Below the pieces are notes generated by a model. The model made no database searches and was not told where the DNA came from. It worked only from the letters and a program-made list of their open reading frames with translations. Below are positions 62,701 through 64,000 of a stretch of 64,000 nt of DNA, piece after piece. Source of the DNA: Sphingobacterium sp. SYP-B4668 (GTDB lineage: Bacteria; Bacteroidota; Bacteroidia; Sphingobacteriales; Sphingobacteriaceae); assembly GCF_027627455.1 (NCBI RefSeq), contig NZ_CP115483.1:2914001-2978000 (forward strand), read 5' to 3'. How positions within the stretch are numbered: the stretch's first letter is position 1; every line of letters starts with the position of its first letter. The position numbers and the translations under genes were made by a program.

Positions 62701-63924
62701 CTAATCTTTATAAATCAGGTATTTTTTACGCATTATTTTGTATTTGGCAAGTCCGGGTGCCCAACTTTTCCGAATCTCCGCCTCACTCACTCCATTTTCA
62801 ATCTGCGTGCGAAAAGCATCTACACCGACGAGCCTCTCAATACTTCCAATTTGCTTTGAAAAACTTTGATCGAAAAACTTATCTTTTTCAGGAGACTTTT
62901 CATATAGCTCCTTAATCCAAGTCAGATTGATTTGTTTGCTATTCACAAGTTCCTGCAAATTATAGCTTCGTAAATCTAGTCCATAACACATTTCGTTCAT
63001 AAAAAGTGGCGTCTCACTCATTCCTTTTTTACTGACAGGCGTAAAGGAAAATGAATAAATTCCCTTATAGACGGGGCTTCCAAGTATAGTGAAAGGAAAA
63101 TCGGTCCCTCTACCGTGATTTATTTTCACTCCCTCAAAAAGGCAGGTGCTGGGATAGAGCAATATGCTTTGTTCGGTATTCAGATTTGGCGAAGGACTTA
63201 CCGGTAGTCGATAGAGCATATTATGCTTGTAATTTTCGACAGGGATAATCTTTAACTTACATTTCTTAGAGGTAGCCATCCATCCTTCTCCATTGACCAT
63301 TTGAGCAAATTCAGCAGTTGTCAAGCCGTGTGCAATAGGAAGAGGAAATTGACCAATACCTGATTTATGCTTCATATCTAGTATTGGCCCATCGATAAGA
63401 TAAGCATTTGGATTGGGGCGATCCAAAATCATAAGTTCCTTACTATTTTCCGCGCAGGCCTCCATAATATCACGCAATGTGTTAATATTGGTATAAAAAC
63501 GCACGCCCATATCTTGAACATCATATATGAATATATCGACGTCTTTCAAATCCTGATTTGATGGCTTCTTCTTGTTTCCATACAATGAGATGATAGGAAT
63601 CTGGGTTTGTTGGTCTATCTCATCAGACACCTCCGTGCCATTACTGGCATTCCCTCTGAAACCGTGTTCCGGCCCAAAAATCTTAACAATCTGGATACCC
63701 AAGCTTAAAAGACTGTCCACAAGATGCTTATCTTTAATCACCGTGGAGGGATTGCCAAGTATAGCAACCCGTTTTCCTTTTAAATAAGGGACGTAACGCT
63801 CCGTTTGTTCTGCTCCAGTACGTATCCGATCATTACAATAATCAAGAGTTGTTTGGGCTTTCAAGAATGTAACATTCATTGCAATAAACATTACGGCAAT
63901 CAAAAGATGAAATTTATAACTCAT
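62701..63924 (-). CDS. NamZ-like exo-beta-N-acetylmuramidase (DUF1343)
   Basis: A 407-residue secreted protein with a signal peptide (1-23, FLKAQ). DUF1343 hallmarks are KRVAILGNPSTVIKDKHLVD near residue 50, IFGPEHGFRGNASNG near 82, DIFIYDVQDMGVRFYTNINT near 130, LDRPNPNAYLIDGPILD near 165, CLFEGVKINHGRGTDFPF near 260 and a C-terminal IRKSWAPGLAKYK helix. Characterised members remove terminal N-acetylmuramic acid from peptidoglycan fragments for cell-wall recycling. No amino-sugar genes are adjacent in the window. Confidence 0.9.
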   Translation of the reverse strand: MSYKFHLLIAVMFIAMNVTFLKAQTTLDYCNDRIRTGAEQTERYVPYLKGKRVAILGNPSTVIKDKHLVDSLLSLGIQIVKIFGPEHGFRGNASNGTEVSDEIDQQTQIPIISLYGNKKKPSNQDLKDVDIFIYDVQDMGVRFYTNINTLRDIMEACAENSKELMILDRPNPNAYLIDGPILDMKHKSGIGQFPLPIAHGLTTAEFAQMVNGEGWMATSKKCKLKIIPVENYKHNMLYRLPVSPSPNLNTEQSILLYPSTCLFEGVKINHGRGTDFPFTILGSPVYKGIYSFSFTPVSKKGMSETPLFMNEMCYGLDLRSYNLQELVNSKQINLTWIKELYEKSPEKDKFFDQSFSKQIGSIERLVGVDAFRTQIENGVSEAEIRKSWAPGLAKYKIMRKKYLIYKD

Positions 63925-64000
63925 AACAAGGTTGTAAACAAATGAATAGTAAATCTAATGAAAATTGCTGCAATTTGCAAATCTAAATATTAAAACGGCA

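Overview
The window looks like chromosomal DNA from a member of the Bacteroidota, most likely Sphingobacteriaceae (Sphingobacterium or Pedobacter type). The evidence is four SusC/SusD pairs, three FecI-type sigma/FecR anti-sigma pairs, a one-protein hybrid two-component regulator, many short Cys lipoprotein signals, weak Shine-Dalgarno sequences, TAnnTTTG-like promoter boxes and moderately low GC. This placement rests on gene content only. I see no rRNA, tRNA, CRISPR array, intact insertion sequence or prophage.

Region by region: (1) 1-5000 holds single genes (DinB-like, DUF2071-like, TlpA-like thioredoxin, PH-like membrane protein, GNAT), a shattered NADAR-family pseudogene at about 755-1010, and two near-identical 161-bp direct repeats (1800-1960 and 3861-4021) flanking a two-gene block. 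(2) 5059-14015 is an ECF-sigma-controlled uptake locus: sigma, anti-sigma, STN-bearing SusC, SusD, a SusE/F-position lipoprotein and a TolB-like propeller lipoprotein, with no recognisable glycan-cleaving enzyme. (3) 14175-16039 has a small membrane ORF, a membrane-anchored AraC regulator and a small ABM-like protein. (4) 16139-30356 is a polysaccharide utilisation locus (PUL): a GH110-like alpha-1,3-galactosidase, a hybrid two-component regulator, and an opposing operon of SusC, SusD, FISUMP lipoprotein, beta-helix lipoprotein and small SusE-like lipoprotein. (5) 30960-39399 is a second PUL with sigma, anti-sigma, STN-SusC, SusD and a secreted beta-helix protein that is a full-length paralogue of the one in the first PUL. 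(6) 39639-42725 has a VOC protein, an EamA transporter and an exported barrel-like protein. (7) 42875-49595 is a fourth SusC/SusD pair with sigma/anti-sigma, but its SusC has no STN signalling domain. (8) 50083-63924 is mixed: DoxX proteins, a DUF4209/HEPN-like protein, a TonB-C-like protein, a retropepsin/PDZ protein, OsmC, a LOG-family protein, GNAT, a lipocalin-like lipoprotein, VOC, two AHSA1-type SRPBCC proteins, a GlxA-type regulator, an ArsC-like protein, a DinB-like protein, methionine aminopeptidase and a NamZ-like (DUF1343) protein.

How the genes work together: in the two PULs, SusC/SusD would import oligosaccharides, and the GH110 enzyme and beta-helix proteins would trim the glycan, plausibly one with alpha-1,3-galactose. 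One PUL appears to be switched by the hybrid regulator, the other by sigma/anti-sigma signalling through the STN domain of SusC. The most unusual feature is the hybrid regulator (18157-22128). It keeps the H-box histidine, but its ATPase glycine boxes are not recognisable and the receiver phospho-acceptor Asp is replaced by Glu, so it may signal without canonical phosphotransfer.
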